Below are positions 1-8,767 of a stretch of DNA of 64,000 nt, one piece after another. Numbering within the stretch: the first letter of the stretch is position 1; every line of letters starts with the position of its first letter. The notes below the pieces were generated by a model. It did no database searches. It saw nothing but the letters and a program-made list of their open reading frames with translations, and had not been told where the DNA came from. The DNA comes from Pseudomonas sp. dw_358. Lineage in GTDB: Bacteria; Pseudomonadota; Gammaproteobacteria; Pseudomonadales; Pseudomonadaceae. Where the stretch lies: NCBI RefSeq assembly GCF_018449655.1, contig NZ_JAAVUX010000005.1:124001-188000 (forward strand), in the 5' to 3' direction. Position numbers and translations under genes: made by a program.

Positions 1-78
1 AACGACGCGGTGCTGCAGGTTATCTGCATGACGGCCATCGCGGGCAAGCCCTGCTCTTGAAAGTCGGCGGAGTGCGCC

Positions 79-999
79 TTACAACTTTGCCTTCACTGCC
101 CCCAACGCATCCTGGCCATCCAAGGTCTTGACCCCGTCCAGCCACTTGTCCAGCACGACCGGGTTGGCTTTCAACCAGGCCTTGGCCGCCACGGCATTGG
201 TGACCTTCTTGTCGGCCACTTCGGCCATGATGCCGTTCTCCATGTCCTGGGTGAAGCTCAGGTTGGTCACGTTCGGGCAGCTCTGTGCATAGTCCTTGCG
301 GGTCAGTGTGTACACGCTGCCGGTGTCACCAAAGTAGGCCTCGCCACCGGTGAGGTAGTTCATCTTGAACTGTACGTTCATCGGGTGCGGGGTCCAGCCC
401 AGGAACACCACGAAGGCGTTTTTCTTCACTGCTCTGGCCACTTCCGAGAGCATCGCCTGTTCGCTGGACTCCACCAACTTCCATTGCCCCAGGTCAAACT
501 GGTTTTTCTTGATGATGTCGCTGATCGACTGGTTGGCCGGCGCGCCGGCACCAATGCCGTAGATCTTCTTGTCGAACTTGTCGGCGTACTTGTTCAGGTC
601 GGCGAAACTATGCACACCGGCGTCGTAAACGTAGCGCGGGACCGCCAGGGTGAACTCGGTACCGTCGAGGTTCTTCGCCAGCTGCACGACATCGCCGGTG
701 CTGACGAACTTGTCGTGGAAGCCCTGCTGCGCCGGCATCCAGTTGCCGAGGAAGACATCCACCTTGCCATCCTTGAGGCCGCCGTAGGCAATGGGCACGG
801 CCAGAGTGTCGACCTTGGTCTGGTAGCCCATGCCTTCGAGCACGAAGGTGGTCAGCGCATTGGTGGCGGCGATGTCGCTCCAACCGGGATCGGCCATTTT
901 CACCGTGCTGCAACTGGCCTCGTCGGCCATCGCCGTCATGCTGGCCATGGTCCATGTCACTGCAACCAACGTGATGCCTAGCTTAAGTGGAGCCTTCAT
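79..999 (-). CDS. choX: Choline ABC transporter substrate-binding protein
   Basis: Periplasmic binding protein of 306 aa in the OpuAC-like glycine betaine/choline family. It should deliver choline to an ABC importer in the inner membrane. Residues 1-25 form a Sec signal peptide ending in TAMADEA. The mature part has the Trp/Tyr-rich features expected of an aromatic cage (GWSDI near residue 40, GNWMP near 86, GWTPHP near 200). The start has a good ribosome site (GGGGAAG). It lies 23 bp after betC on the same strand, so choline released from choline-O-sulfate and choline uptake are probably co-expressed. The permease and ATPase genes are not in the window; only 78 bp remain to the left edge. 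ChoX rather than CbcX or CaiX is inferred from the betC neighbour. Confidence 0.88.
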   Translation of the reverse strand: MKAPLKLGITLVAVTWTMASMTAMADEASCSTVKMADPGWSDIAATNALTTFVLEGMGYQTKVDTLAVPIAYGGLKDGKVDVFLGNWMPAQQGFHDKFVSTGDVVQLAKNLDGTEFTLAVPRYVYDAGVHSFADLNKYADKFDKKIYGIGAGAPANQSISDIIKKNQFDLGQWKLVESSEQAMLSEVARAVKKNAFVVFLGWTPHPMNVQFKMNYLTGGEAYFGDTGSVYTLTRKDYAQSCPNVTNLSFTQDMENGIMAEVADKKVTNAVAAKAWLKANPVVLDKWLDGVKTLDGQDALGAVKAKL

Positions 1000-1022
1000 G
1001 TGAACTTCCCCAGTCTTTCAAG

Positions 1023-2534
1023 TTATTGGCAGGGTTGTGGATAACGTGCCTTGCGCTCCAGATCGTCGAGGTCGATATGGTTGCGCATATATTGCTGACT
1101 GGCATCCACCAGTGGCTGGTGGTCCCAGCTCTTCAGCTTGCCGCAGGTCAGGGCGTCGAACACCAAGCGCCGGCGGCGCTGGCTGGCGAGGACCTGATCG
1201 CGGATCTGCGCGACGTTCCATTTGGCCCGGGCCTCGTCGAGAAAGGCCGAGAATACCTCGGCATACTCCGACACCTGGCTCAGGTTGCTGCGCTCCAGCG
1301 GATCGTCCTGCAGGTTGAACATCAGACAAGGATCATCCTCGCTGTAGATGAATTTCCAGGGACCACGACGAATCATCATCAGCGGCCCCACGGTGCCCTC
1401 GGCCATGTACTCGCCAAACACCTCGTCATGGCCGCCGTGGCCCAGCAGATGGCCCACCAGCGAGCGACCGTCGAGGGGCAACTGCGGATCGACCTGACCG
1501 CCGGCCAGCTCCACCAGCGTCGGCAACAGGTCGGCTGTGGACACCGAAGCGCTGACCCGCCCCGCGCTGAACTGGCCAGGCGCGCAGACCAGCAGTGGTA
1601 CCCGCGCGGACATCTCGAACCAATGCATTTTGTACCACAGCCCACGCTCGCCCAGCATGTCGCCGTGGTCGCCGGAGAACACGATGATGGTGTCGTCGGC
1701 CAACCCGGTGTCTTCCAGGGTTTGCAGCAGTTTGCCGACGTTGCTGTCGATGTAGCTGCAAGCGCCGAAATAGGCCCGGCGGGCGTCACGGATCTTCGTT
1801 TCGGGCAACGGCTTGTCCCACAGGTCGTAGACCTTGAGCAGCCGTTGGGAGTGAGGGTCTTGCTCGGCCTGGGCCGGTACATTCTGCGGCAGCGGGATCT
1901 CGTCGTCGTGGTACAAGTCCCAGAACGGCTTGGGAATGGTGTAAGGGTCGTGAGGGTGAGTCATCGAAACCGTCAAGCAGAACGGCTGATCGCCCTCCTC
2001 GCGGATATGGTCGAACAGATACTGTTGGGCCTTGAACACCACTTCCTCATCGAAATCCAGCTGGTTAGTGCGCACGCAAGGGCCGGCTTGCAGCACCGAT
2101 GACATGTTGTGATACCAACTCGGCCGCACGTCCGGCTCGTCCCAATTCACGGCCCAGCCGTAATCGGCCGGGTAAATGTCGCTGGTCAGACGCTCCTCAT
2201 AGCCGTGCAACTGATCCGGACCGCAGAAGTGCATTTTTCCGGACAGGGCCGTGCGATAGCCCAGCCGCCGCAGGTAATGGGCGTAAGTCGGAACATCCGC
2301 AGGAAAGTCCGCAGCGTTGTCGTAAGCGCCAATCTTGCTCGGCAATTGGCCGCTGACCAGGGTGAAACGCGACGGCGCGCACAGCGGGCTGTTGCAATAG
2401 GCGGAATCGAACACCACCCCTTCTGCCGCCAGCCGGCTCAAGTTGGGCAGCTTGAGCGGTGACGGAGCATAGAAAGGCAGCATGGGCGCGGCCATCTGAT
2501 CGGCCATGATGAAGAGAATGTTCTTGCGCTTCAT
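1023..2534 (-). CDS. betC: Choline-sulfatase
   Basis: Type I sulfatase that hydrolyses choline-O-sulfate to choline and sulfate, giving an osmoprotectant precursor. The protein is about 503 aa. The N-terminal metal-binding segment (FIMADQM) is followed by the sulfatase signature CAPSR, whose Cys (about residue 52) is converted to formylglycine. Further on are SGKMHF near residue 100 and the FSGDHGDM metal-binding motif near 290. The start MKRKN at 2534 is preferred; an upstream ATG at 2552 would add six residues but has no better ribosome site. It is divergent from the LysR gene at 2643 and is followed at 23 bp by choX. Confidence 0.93.
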   Translation of the reverse strand: MKRKNILFIMADQMAAPMLPFYAPSPLKLPNLSRLAAEGVVFDSAYCNSPLCAPSRFTLVSGQLPSKIGAYDNAADFPADVPTYAHYLRRLGYRTALSGKMHFCGPDQLHGYEERLTSDIYPADYGWAVNWDEPDVRPSWYHNMSSVLQAGPCVRTNQLDFDEEVVFKAQQYLFDHIREEGDQPFCLTVSMTHPHDPYTIPKPFWDLYHDDEIPLPQNVPAQAEQDPHSQRLLKVYDLWDKPLPETKIRDARRAYFGACSYIDSNVGKLLQTLEDTGLADDTIIVFSGDHGDMLGERGLWYKMHWFEMSARVPLLVCAPGQFSAGRVSASVSTADLLPTLVELAGGQVDPQLPLDGRSLVGHLLGHGGHDEVFGEYMAEGTVGPLMMIRRGPWKFIYSEDDPCLMFNLQDDPLERSNLSQVSEYAEVFSAFLDEARAKWNVAQIRDQVLASQRRRRLVFDALTCGKLKSWDHQPLVDASQQYMRNHIDLDDLERKARYPQPCQ

Positions 2535-2642
2535 GTAATCGCGGCGTTCCATAGTGAAAATTTATGCGACATTGCTGACGATCAGAATGTAACCCATGGG
2601 TATTCTGGTAAAGCCCATGGGCGGCAATGGCTAGGATAAGGT

Positions 2643-3590
2643 GTGCTTATGTATGAAAGTCTGGGGTCGCTTTCGCTGGATCTGCTGCGGGCTTTCGAGT
2701 CGGCCGCGCGCCTGCGCAGCTTCACGGCGGCCGCTAATGAGCAGGGGACCACCCAGCCCGCCATCAGCCAGCAGATCAAACGGCTGGAGGAGCAGTTGGC
2801 GACCCGGCTGTTTGATCGTATTTACCGTGGCATCGAGCTTACTGAGGCCGGCGCGGTGCTATTCGACGCAGTCAGTGCAGGCCTGCAAGGCATTGATCAA
2901 GGCCTGGCCAGCGTCGCGGCGCAATCCCAGCACGAAGTGATACAGGTCGCCACGGACTTCGCCTTCGCCGCCTATTGGCTGATGCCCAGGCTGCATCGCT
3001 TCCACCAGGCTCATCCGCAGGTGGATGTCAGCCTGGTCACCAGCGAGCGCAGCCACGCCATGTTGCGCCCGGATATCGACATCGCGGTGCTGTTTGGCGA
3101 CGGACGCTTCAAGCAGGGCGAAAGCCATTTTCTTTTCGGCGAGGAAGTCTTCCCGGTGTGCAGCCCGCGCCTGCTGAACCGGACCTGCCCCCTTTCGGCC
3201 AGCGCGCTGTTGACCCTGCCGTTGCTGCACCTGCGCGGCGAGAACAGCAGCCATTGGTTCGACTGGACTGCCCTCTTCCGCGCCTTGCACCTGCCCAACG
3301 CCCCGGCCCCGGGCCAACTGCGCTTCGATAACTACACCCTGCTGATTCAGGCCGCCATCGCCGGGCAAGGCGTGGCCATCGGCTGGCGGCACCTGGTGGA
3401 CGAGTTGCTGGAGCAGCAGTTGTTGTGTCGGCCTATTGCCGAATCGGCAGCGTCGGCGATGGGATATTACGTGGTGGTACCGCAGCGTAAACGGCGGGGG
3501 GCGATGGTCGAGCGGTTCTTGCGGTGGGTGATGGAGGAGCAATCTGCGGGGTCCGCTCCTACAATAGGCGCAACTTCACTTCTGGACTGA
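2643..3590 (+). CDS. LysR-type regulator of choline sulfate use
   Basis: LysR-family transcription factor of about 313-315 aa. The winged helix-turn-helix covers roughly residues 8-67 (LLRAFESAARLRSFTAAA, then AISQQIKRLEEQL), followed by a substrate-binding co-inducer domain. The GTG at 2643 and the ATG at 2649 are both possible; they differ by two residues. It is transcribed divergently from betC with a 108-bp gap, the classic LysR arrangement. By context it is the choline-sulfate regulator known beside betC in pseudomonads. The co-inducer (choline or choline-O-sulfate) is inferred. Confidence 0.85.
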   Translation: MLMYESLGSLSLDLLRAFESAARLRSFTAAANEQGTTQPAISQQIKRLEEQLATRLFDRIYRGIELTEAGAVLFDAVSAGLQGIDQGLASVAAQSQHEVIQVATDFAFAAYWLMPRLHRFHQAHPQVDVSLVTSERSHAMLRPDIDIAVLFGDGRFKQGESHFLFGEEVFPVCSPRLLNRTCPLSASALLTLPLLHLRGENSSHWFDWTALFRALHLPNAPAPGQLRFDNYTLLIQAAIAGQGVAIGWRHLVDELLEQQLLCRPIAESAASAMGYYVVVPQRKRRGAMVERFLRWVMEEQSAGSAPTIGATSLLD

Positions 3591-3594
3591 TCCA

Positions 3595-3924
3595 ATGACA
3601 GCCATCCGCGGCTACCACGCCCATGTCTACTTCAACGCCGACACCCTCGCCCAGGCCCGCAGCCTGTGTGAAGAAGCTGCGCGTCTGTTCCCATTGCAGA
3701 TGGGCCGTGTGCACGAAAAGACCGTAGGGCCGCATCCGGATTGGAGTTGCCAGTTGGCGTTCGGCTCGGAGCTGATCAGGGAGGTGTTGCCATGGCTGGC
3801 GATGAATCGGCGGGGGTTGGTGGTGTTCATGCATCCGTTGACGGGCAACGAATTGGCGGACCACCGGGATCATGCGATCTGGATGGGGGCGGTGCGGCCG
3901 TTGAAGTTGTCGATATTCGAATGA
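3595..3924 (+). CDS. DOPA 4,5-dioxygenase family protein
   Basis: Small cytoplasmic protein of 109 aa resembling the DOPA 4,5-dioxygenase family (PF08883). It begins IRGYHAHVYFNAD, where the two His (HAHVYF) match the family's N-terminal metal-binding signature. Later His residues occur in MGRVHEKTVGPHPDWSCQ, FMHPLTGNELADHRDHAIWMG and nearby. The length is normal for bacterial members. It starts 4 bp after the LysR stop, so the two are probably co-transcribed, although a functional link to choline is not obvious. The substrate in Pseudomonas is not established. Confidence 0.82.
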   Translation: MTAIRGYHAHVYFNADTLAQARSLCEEAARLFPLQMGRVHEKTVGPHPDWSCQLAFGSELIREVLPWLAMNRRGLVVFMHPLTGNELADHRDHAIWMGAVRPLKLSIFE

Positions 3925-3953
3925 TGCGTTGCGCCCAACGCGGGCGCAACGCA
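3925..3953. terminator. Perfect 12-bp hairpin between convergent genes
   Basis: TGCGTTGCGCCC and GGGCGCAACGCA form a perfect inverted repeat around a 5-nt loop. It begins immediately after the stop codon at 3922-3924 and lies just before the end of the convergent gene (3969). There is no U tract on either strand, so it is either a bidirectional 3' end-stabilising hairpin or a Rho-type boundary. A terminator role is inferred from position. Confidence 0.6.
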
Positions 3954-3968
3954 GTGTTGCGATCAGAC

Positions 3969-4475
3969 TCAGTTCAACACGTTATCCAGAATCTCGTAGA
4001 CCAGGCCGCTGCCTACGGCCACCAGAACTACATCGGAACCGACACGGCGCCATTGGTATCCGTCATACCGTGGCATGTGCTGCAGAGCACGGGCGTCGAG
4101 GGGACGTCCGTAGCCACGTGGCAGTGGGCGGCCACGTTCGAGGCGGATGTTAGGCGGTGGCGGGTTGCCACGGGCGAAACTGTCGCGATTTTGCTGGATC
4201 ATCTGGCGCACGGGGCCGAAGTCCTGAGGTGGACGCCCACCGCCACGATTGGCTTGATGGCCGCCGCCGTTATTGCCGTTATTGCCGTTATTGCCTTGGC
4301 CACGGTTATCGTTGTGGCCTCCGCCGTTCTGGCCACCAGGGCCACCTTGCTGCATGTGCTGGTCACCACCCCGGCCCTGATTTTGATCGTCCGGCCCAGG
4401 TGCTGCTTGCAGCAAAGGGGTCACGCCGACCATCAGAATACCGACACCGGCGATCAGCGATTTTGGCAATTTCAT
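3969..4475 (-). CDS. CigR/RcnB-like exported protein with Gly/Asn repeats
   Basis: Exported protein of 168 aa. The start MKLPKS at 4475 is chosen because AAGGAA precedes it and a signal peptide (about residues 1-24, ending LLQAA) follows. The middle (about 30-90) is low-complexity, rich in Gly, Asn, Gln and His, with NGN triplets encoded by a 9-bp tandem repeat. The C-terminal 60 residues (RPLPRGYGRPL, YDGYQWRRVGSDVVLV, GLVYEILDNVLN) match the RcnB/CigR domain (PF11776). Family members are periplasmic or inner-membrane proteins linked to metal efflux or, in Salmonella, to virulence control. The role here is unknown. Confidence 0.8.
   Translation of the reverse strand: MKLPKSLIAGVGILMVGVTPLLQAAPGPDDQNQGRGGDQHMQQGGPGGQNGGGHNDNRGQGNNGNNGNNGGGHQANRGGGRPPQDFGPVRQMIQQNRDSFARGNPPPPNIRLERGRPLPRGYGRPLDARALQHMPRYDGYQWRRVGSDVVLVAVGSGLVYEILDNVLN
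4269..4295. repeat. 9-bp tandem repeat inside the CigR-like gene
   Basis: Three perfect copies of GTTATTGCC lie in tandem in frame with the CigR-like gene. On the coding strand they give repeated Asn-Gly-Asn units in the low-complexity linker. Because the unit is a multiple of three, slippage would change linker length without a frameshift. Confidence 0.9.
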
Positions 4476-4507
4476 CTTCAGTTCCTTGGATGGATACAAA
4501 ACGAAGC

Positions 4508-4536
4508 GGAGGATCGACACGCAGTATCGATCCTCC
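4508..4536 (-). terminator. Hairpin after trpA
   Basis: GGAGGATCGA and TCGATCCTCC make a perfect 10-bp stem with a 9-nt loop. Reading the minus strand it sits 58 nt after the trpA stop and 33 nt before the CigR-like start, and it is followed after a few bases by TTTTG. This fits a terminator for trpBA, though the palindrome could also act as an operator or 5'UTR structure for the next gene. Confidence 0.6.
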
Positions 4537-4593
4537 TTGGTCTTGCTGCTTTAGTCACTGAATTCGTTGCTGAATTCCTTTGTATCAGGAACT

Positions 4594-5412
4594 TTACCCT
4601 TGCTTGACACGGGCCTGACGCACGCCTTGAGCCAATTGGCTGCACAAGGTCAAGACATCGTCCACGGCCTGGTCGTGGTGCTGGGCCTTGGCGATTTTGT
4701 CCACCAGGGCCGAGCCGACGACTACGCCTTCGGCCAGACGAGCGATGGCAGCAGCCTGTTCCGGGGTGCGGATGCCGAAGCCGACGCTGATGGGCAGATG
4801 TGTATGGCGGCGCAAGCGCTCCAGCGCGCTGGTGACGTGCTCGGCGGTGGCCGAGCCGGCACCGGTCACGCCGGCCACGGACACGTAGTACACAAAGCCC
4901 GAACTGCGCTCCAGCACCTTGGGCAGGCGTGTGTCGTCGGTGGTCGGCGTGGTCAGGCGAATGAAGTCGATGCCGGCGGCCTGGGCCGGGGTGGCCAGTT
5001 CGGCATCGTGCTCGGGTGGCAGGTCGACGATGATCAAGCCGTCCACGCCCGCTTCCTTGGCTTCGGCCACAAAGGCCTCGACGCCGAAACGGTGGATCGG
5101 GTTGTAGTAACCCATGAGCACGATGGGCGTGGTGCTATTATCCAAGCGAAATTCGCGGACCATTTTCAGGGTCTTGGCCAGGGTCTGGCCGGCGTGCAAG
5201 GCACGCAGGGTAGCCAGTTGAATGGCCACGCCATCGGCCATCGGATCGGTGAAGGGCATGCCCAGTTCGATCACGTCGGCACCGGCCGCAGGCAGGCCCT
5301 TGAGGATCGCCAGCGAGGCTTCGTAGCCAGGGTCGCCGGCCGTGACGAACGTCACCAGGGCAGCGCGGCCTTCGGCCTTCAGGTCGGCAAAGCGTTGTTC
5401 GAGGCGGCTCAT
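4594..5412 (-). CDS. trpA: Tryptophan synthase alpha subunit
   Basis: Cleaves indole-3-glycerol phosphate to indole and glyceraldehyde-3-phosphate; the indole is channelled to TrpB. The protein is 272 aa, a TIM barrel. The two catalytic acids fall exactly where expected: Glu49 ([10 protein letters not shown]) and Asp60 (MADG). The phosphate-binding motifs [11 protein letters not shown] and [12 protein letters not shown] are near the C-terminus. The start overlaps the trpB stop by 4 bp (ATGA), so translation is coupled. The gene pair is transcribed away from trpI. Confidence 0.97.
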   Translation of the reverse strand: MSRLEQRFADLKAEGRAALVTFVTAGDPGYEASLAILKGLPAAGADVIELGMPFTDPMADGVAIQLATLRALHAGQTLAKTLKMVREFRLDNSTTPIVLMGYYNPIHRFGVEAFVAEAKEAGVDGLIIVDLPPEHDAELATPAQAAGIDFIRLTTPTTDDTRLPKVLERSSGFVYYVSVAGVTGAGSATAEHVTSALERLRRHTHLPISVGFGIRTPEQAAAIARLAEGVVVGSALVDKIAKAQHHDQAVDDVLTLCSQLAQGVRQARVKQG

Positions 5413-6641
5413 GCCAGCGTCTCCTGGGTAGGTGTGTCGAGGGAGGCCATGTGGCTCATCACGGTTTGCATGTCCTTGTCACCACGACCGGACAGGCATA
5501 CCACCATCAAGTGATCGCTGGGCAGCGTGGGCGCGCGCTTGATGGCTTCAGCCAGGGCGTGAGCGGTTTCCAGCGCCGGGATAATGCCTTCCAGGCGGCA
5601 GGTGCTGTGGAAGGCGGCCAGGGCTTCGTCGTCGGTGATGCTGACATATTCCACCCGCTTCACCTCATGCAACCAGGCGTGTTCCGGCCCGATACCCGGG
5701 TAGTCGAGACCGGCGGAGATCGAGTGCGCGTCGGTGATCTGGCCGTCGCTGTCCTGCAACAGGTAGGTGCGATTGCCGTGCAGTACGCCCGGCACCCCAC
5801 CATTCAGGCTCGCCGCATGCTTGTCGGTGGTGACACCGTGACCGCCCGCCTCGACGCCGATGATCTGCACGCTGGCATCATCGAGGAACGGGTGAAACAG
5901 GCCCATGGCATTCGAACCACCGCCGACGCAAGCCACCAGACTGTCCGGCAGGCGGCCTTCCTTCTCCTGCAACTGCTCGCGGGTTTCCTTGCCGATGATC
6001 GACTGGAAGTCGCGAACCATCGCCGGGTATGGGTGCGGGCCGGCCACGGTACCGATCAGGTAGAAGGTATCGTCGACGTTGGTGACCCAGTCACGCAGTG
6101 CCTCGTTCATGGCATCCTTCAGGGTGCCGGTGCCGGCGGTGACCGGGACTATCTCCGCGCCCAGCAGCTTCATGCGGAACACGTTGGCCTGTTGGCGCTC
6201 GATGTCGGTGGCGCCCATGTAGATCACGCACGGCAGGCCGAAACGGGCCGCCACGGTGGCGGTGGCTACGCCATGCATGCCGGCGCCGGTTTCCGCGATC
6301 AGGCGCTTCTTGCCCATGCGCTTGGCCAGCAGCACCTGGCCGATGCAGTTGTTCACCTTGTGGGCGCCAGTATGGTTGAGCTCTTCGCGCTTGAAGTAGA
6401 TCTTGGCGCCGCCGCAGTGCTCGGTCAGGCGCTCGGCGAAGTACAGCGGGTTCGGACGGCCGATGTAGTCGCGCTGGAAATAGGCCAGTAGCTCGAGGAA
6501 TTCGGGGTCCTGCTTGGCGGCTTCGTATTCGCGCGCCAGGTCCAGAACCAGTGGCATCAGGGTTTCAGCGACGTAGCGTCCACCGAACGCGCCAAATAGG
6601 CCATTAGCGTCGGGGCCGCTGCGAAATTGAGTCTGGGTCAT
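5409..6641 (-). CDS. trpB: Tryptophan synthase beta subunit
   Basis: PLP enzyme condensing indole with L-serine to give tryptophan. The protein is 410 aa from the start MTQTQF at 6641; a longer frame to 6680 would add 13 unlikely residues. The PLP lysine lies in [11 protein letters not shown] (Lys95) and the phosphate-binding loop is VGGGSNAMG near residue 240. It is the first gene of the trpBA operon and faces trpI across a 134-bp intergenic region. In P. aeruginosa and P. putida, TrpI with indoleglycerol phosphate activates trpBA from that region. Confidence 0.97.
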   Translation of the reverse strand: MTQTQFRSGPDANGLFGAFGGRYVAETLMPLVLDLAREYEAAKQDPEFLELLAYFQRDYIGRPNPLYFAERLTEHCGGAKIYFKREELNHTGAHKVNNCIGQVLLAKRMGKKRLIAETGAGMHGVATATVAARFGLPCVIYMGATDIERQQANVFRMKLLGAEIVPVTAGTGTLKDAMNEALRDWVTNVDDTFYLIGTVAGPHPYPAMVRDFQSIIGKETREQLQEKEGRLPDSLVACVGGGSNAMGLFHPFLDDASVQIIGVEAGGHGVTTDKHAASLNGGVPGVLHGNRTYLLQDSDGQITDAHSISAGLDYPGIGPEHAWLHEVKRVEYVSITDDEALAAFHSTCRLEGIIPALETAHALAEAIKRAPTLPSDHLMVVCLSGRGDKDMQTVMSHMASLDTPTQETLA

Positions 6642-6775
6642 GGGTTGCTCCAGTAAAGGGGTTGGGCCAGCACCCGGCACTCGAATGGGGTGGCGATGGG
6701 GCTACTGTACTCACGACAAGCCTTGATGAAAACCGATAAGATTGCCTAAACCTGTCAGGAAAACTCACATATACC
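6642..6775. promoter_or_regulatory. Divergent trpBA/trpI control region
   Basis: A 134-bp region between the divergent trpB and trpI starts. By analogy with the characterised P. aeruginosa and P. putida systems it should carry the TrpI-binding sites I and II and both promoters. I did not delimit the operators by sequence alone. Confidence 0.6.
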
Positions 6776-7675
6776 ATGAGCCGCGATCTTCCTCCCCTCA
6801 ATGCCTTGCGCGCTTTCGAAGCCGCTGCCCGCCTCAACAGCGTCAGTGTCGCTGCGCAAAGCCTGCACGTCACACATGGGGCCGTCAGCCGGCAGCTCAA
6901 GGTCCTGGAGGAGCATCTCGGGGTGGCCTTGTTCAGCAAGGATGGACGTGGCCTTAAACTCACAGATGCCGGTACGCGGTTGCGCGACGTCTCCAGCGAG
7001 GTCTTCGAGCGTTTGCGTGGTGTGTGCGCCGAGGTCAGCCAGTTGGGAGAGGACGCGCCTTTCGTGCTTGGCTGCTCGGGCAGTCTGCTGGCGCGCTGGC
7101 TCATTCCGCGCCTGGGCCGCCTGAATGCCGATTTGCCCGACCTGCGCCTGCACTTGTCCGCAGGAGAAGGCGACCTTGATCCCCGTCGCCCTGGACTGGA
7201 CGCACTGCTGGTGTTCGCCGAACCGCCCTGGCCCGCTGACATGTGGGTGCACGAGCTGGCCAGTGAACATATCGGCCCTGTGCTCAGCCCCTTGCATGAA
7301 GGCTTCGAGCGGCTGCAGGGTCAGCCTGTCGCCGCCCTCGCCCGCGAACCCTTGTTGTATACAAGCTCGCGGCCCCAGGCCTGGCCCAGTTGGGCACAGC
7401 ACAATGGCCTGTCACCCGACACGTTGAAATACGGCCAGGGTTTCGAGCATTTGTATTATTTGCTGGAGGCCGCCGTGGCGGGCCTGGGCGTGGCAATCGC
7501 ACCGCAGCCGCTGGTCAGTGATGACCTGCGAGCGGGCCGGCTCGCCGCACCCTGGGGGTTCAGTGAAACCCCGGCGCGCCTGGCGCTGTGGGTGCCGCGG
7601 CGCGCCTCGGATGGGCGCGCGGCGCAACTGGCGCGATGGCTCAAGGATGAGCTGTCACGTCAGGTCCCGGCGTGA
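6776..7675 (+). CDS. trpI: LysR-type activator of trpBA
   Basis: LysR-family activator of 299 aa. It starts [20 protein letters not shown], with the helix-turn-helix at about residues 10-60 ([19 protein letters not shown]), which is the GcvA-like subgroup to which TrpI belongs. The effector domain follows. It lies back to back with trpBA and should activate it when indoleglycerol phosphate accumulates, while repressing itself. The stop is 2 bp from the end of the convergent DUF883 gene, leaving no room for a terminator. Confidence 0.92.
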   Translation: MSRDLPPLNALRAFEAAARLNSVSVAAQSLHVTHGAVSRQLKVLEEHLGVALFSKDGRGLKLTDAGTRLRDVSSEVFERLRGVCAEVSQLGEDAPFVLGCSGSLLARWLIPRLGRLNADLPDLRLHLSAGEGDLDPRRPGLDALLVFAEPPWPADMWVHELASEHIGPVLSPLHEGFERLQGQPVAALAREPLLYTSSRPQAWPSWAQHNGLSPDTLKYGQGFEHLYYLLEAAVAGLGVAIAPQPLVSDDLRAGRLAAPWGFSETPARLALWVPRRASDGRAAQLARWLKDELSRQVPA

Positions 7676-7677
7676 CA

Positions 7678-8001
7678 TCAGTCGCGCTTGGCCAGCAGGT
7701 AAGCAGCCAGCAGACCAAGGGCGCCGACAGCGACGCTGGCGGTGGTCCAAGGGTGCTCTTGTGCATAGTCGCGGGTGGCGATGCTGGTTTCGCGGGTCTT
7801 GACCTTGACGTCGTCGTACAGATCGCTCAACAGGCTGCGCGAATGCTTCAGTGCACTCTCCGCATTGCCTTTGAGGGCCTTGAGGGTTTTCAAGGACTCA
7901 TCCGTCGCATCGCCCTTCAAGCTTTCCAGCGAGCGCAACAGGCTCTCGATTTCCGATTCCATACTTTGCAGCGAGGCTTTGCGTAGGGAGTTGCTGGCCA
8001 T
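7678..8001 (-). CDS. DUF883 (ElaB/YqjD-like) membrane-anchored protein
   Basis: Protein of 107 aa from the start MASNSLR at 8001, preceded by GGAGA. The N-terminal 70 residues are a charged amphipathic helix (ESEIESLLRSLESLKG). A C-terminal transmembrane segment follows (about 84-103, TTASVAVGALGLLAAYLLAKRD). This is the layout of the ElaB/YqjD/YgaM family, tail-anchored proteins of which some bind ribosomes in stationary phase in E. coli. An upstream ATG-like start at 8049 lacks a ribosome site. It converges on trpI. Confidence 0.85.
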   Translation of the reverse strand: MASNSLRKASLQSMESEIESLLRSLESLKGDATDESLKTLKALKGNAESALKHSRSLLSDLYDDVKVKTRETSIATRDYAQEHPWTTASVAVGALGLLAAYLLAKRD

Positions 8002-8074
8002 GGGTGTCTCTCCTTCAGGGTGAGTAGCGTGTGTAACTTCCGACTGCACCGCGGGGAGAAAGTGCGGTCGAGGT

Positions 8075-8102
8075 GAACTTTTGCCCGCTAAAACCCCACA
8101 GA
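8075..8102 (+). promoter_or_regulatory. Possible AlgU (sigma-22) promoter of the dodecin gene
   Basis: GAACTT, a 17-bp spacer and ACAGA lie 43 bp upstream of the dodecin start. The -35 is a perfect sigma-22 match; the -10 differs from the usual TCTGA/TCAGA. This is an inferred, weak call. Confidence 0.3.
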
Positions 8103-8144
8103 TGTAAGCAGCCCATGAGCTGCCATCACCTCAAGGAGATCTTT

Positions 8145-8360
8145 ATGTCTGATCATCACACCTACAAGAAAGTCGAGCTGGTGGGTTCTTCATCGACCAC
8201 TATCGAAGACGCCATCAACAACGCCCTGGGCGAAGCCAGCAAGACCATCAAGCACTTGGAATGGTTCGAAGTGCTCGAGACTCGCGGCCACATCGAAGGT
8301 GGCAAAGTTGCGCATTTCCAGGTCACGATCAATGTCGGATTTCGCATCGCGAACAGTTGA
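8145..8360 (+). CDS. Dodecin, flavin-binding storage protein
   Basis: Small protein of 71 aa with the dodecin fold (PF07311). It starts [15 protein letters not shown], continues SIEDAI-like ([18 protein letters not shown]) and carries the key Trp in [13 protein letters not shown], which stacks on flavin in the dodecamer. The start is fixed by AAGGAG eight bases upstream. Bacterial dodecins sequester flavins or CoA. It is divergent from the DUF883 gene. Confidence 0.93.
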   Translation: MSDHHTYKKVELVGSSSTTIEDAINNALGEASKTIKHLEWFEVLETRGHIEGGKVAHFQVTINVGFRIANS

Positions 8361-8483
8361 TGTGTAACTGGCACTGACGGCCACTAGCCGTTTCGCTGCC
8401 ATTGCGTTACAAACAGTCCAGGCGCATGACCCGACAGCGGAAATGTGCCTTTTTTGTGTTCGATCAACCAAGGAATGTGACCG

Positions 8484-8708
8484 ATGAAAAAAGTTTTGTT
8501 GGCGGTGAGCTTGTTGGCGATGGCAGGTTCGGTGATGGCTGCGGGAAAACCCTGCAGTGATCTGAAAAGCGAAATCGATGCGAAAATCAAAGCCAAGGGG
8601 GCGTCGGGTTATTCGCTGGAGGTAGTCGACAAGGGCAGCGCAGCCGATGCCAAGGTGGTGGGCACCTGTGAGGCTGGCAGCAAGGACATTGTCTACAAGC
8701 GCGGTTGA
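8484..8708 (+). CDS. DUF1161 exported protein (copy 1)
   Basis: Protein of 74 aa. Signal peptide about residues 1-19 (MKKVLLAVSLLAMAGSVMA), then a mature part with two Cys (KPCSDLKSEI and VGTCEAGSKDIVYKR) likely to form a disulfide in the periplasm. This is the DUF1161 pattern (PF06649). A paralogue with the same layout lies at 10496. The function is unknown. A strong terminator follows. Confidence 0.85.
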   Translation: MKKVLLAVSLLAMAGSVMAAGKPCSDLKSEIDAKIKAKGASGYSLEVVDKGSAADAKVVGTCEAGSKDIVYKRG

Positions 8709-8723
8709 TGCGTGCGTGGGATG

Positions 8724-8757
8724 AAAAACCGACAGCTCAAAGCGGTCGGTTTTTTTT
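8724..8757 (+). terminator. Intrinsic terminator after the DUF1161 gene
   Basis: Stem AAAAACCGAC with GTCGGTTTTT around an 11-nt loop, followed directly by a run of eight T. It ends the DUF1161 transcript and, because the stem arms are A/T-flanked, may also serve the convergent flavin oxidoreductase gene. Confidence 0.9.
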
Positions 8758-8767
8758 CGCCTGGGAT

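Noticed and set aside
4114..4123. GCCACGTGGC as a second parS
   Set aside because: It shares only the CCACGTGG core; the outer bases needed for ParB recognition differ.
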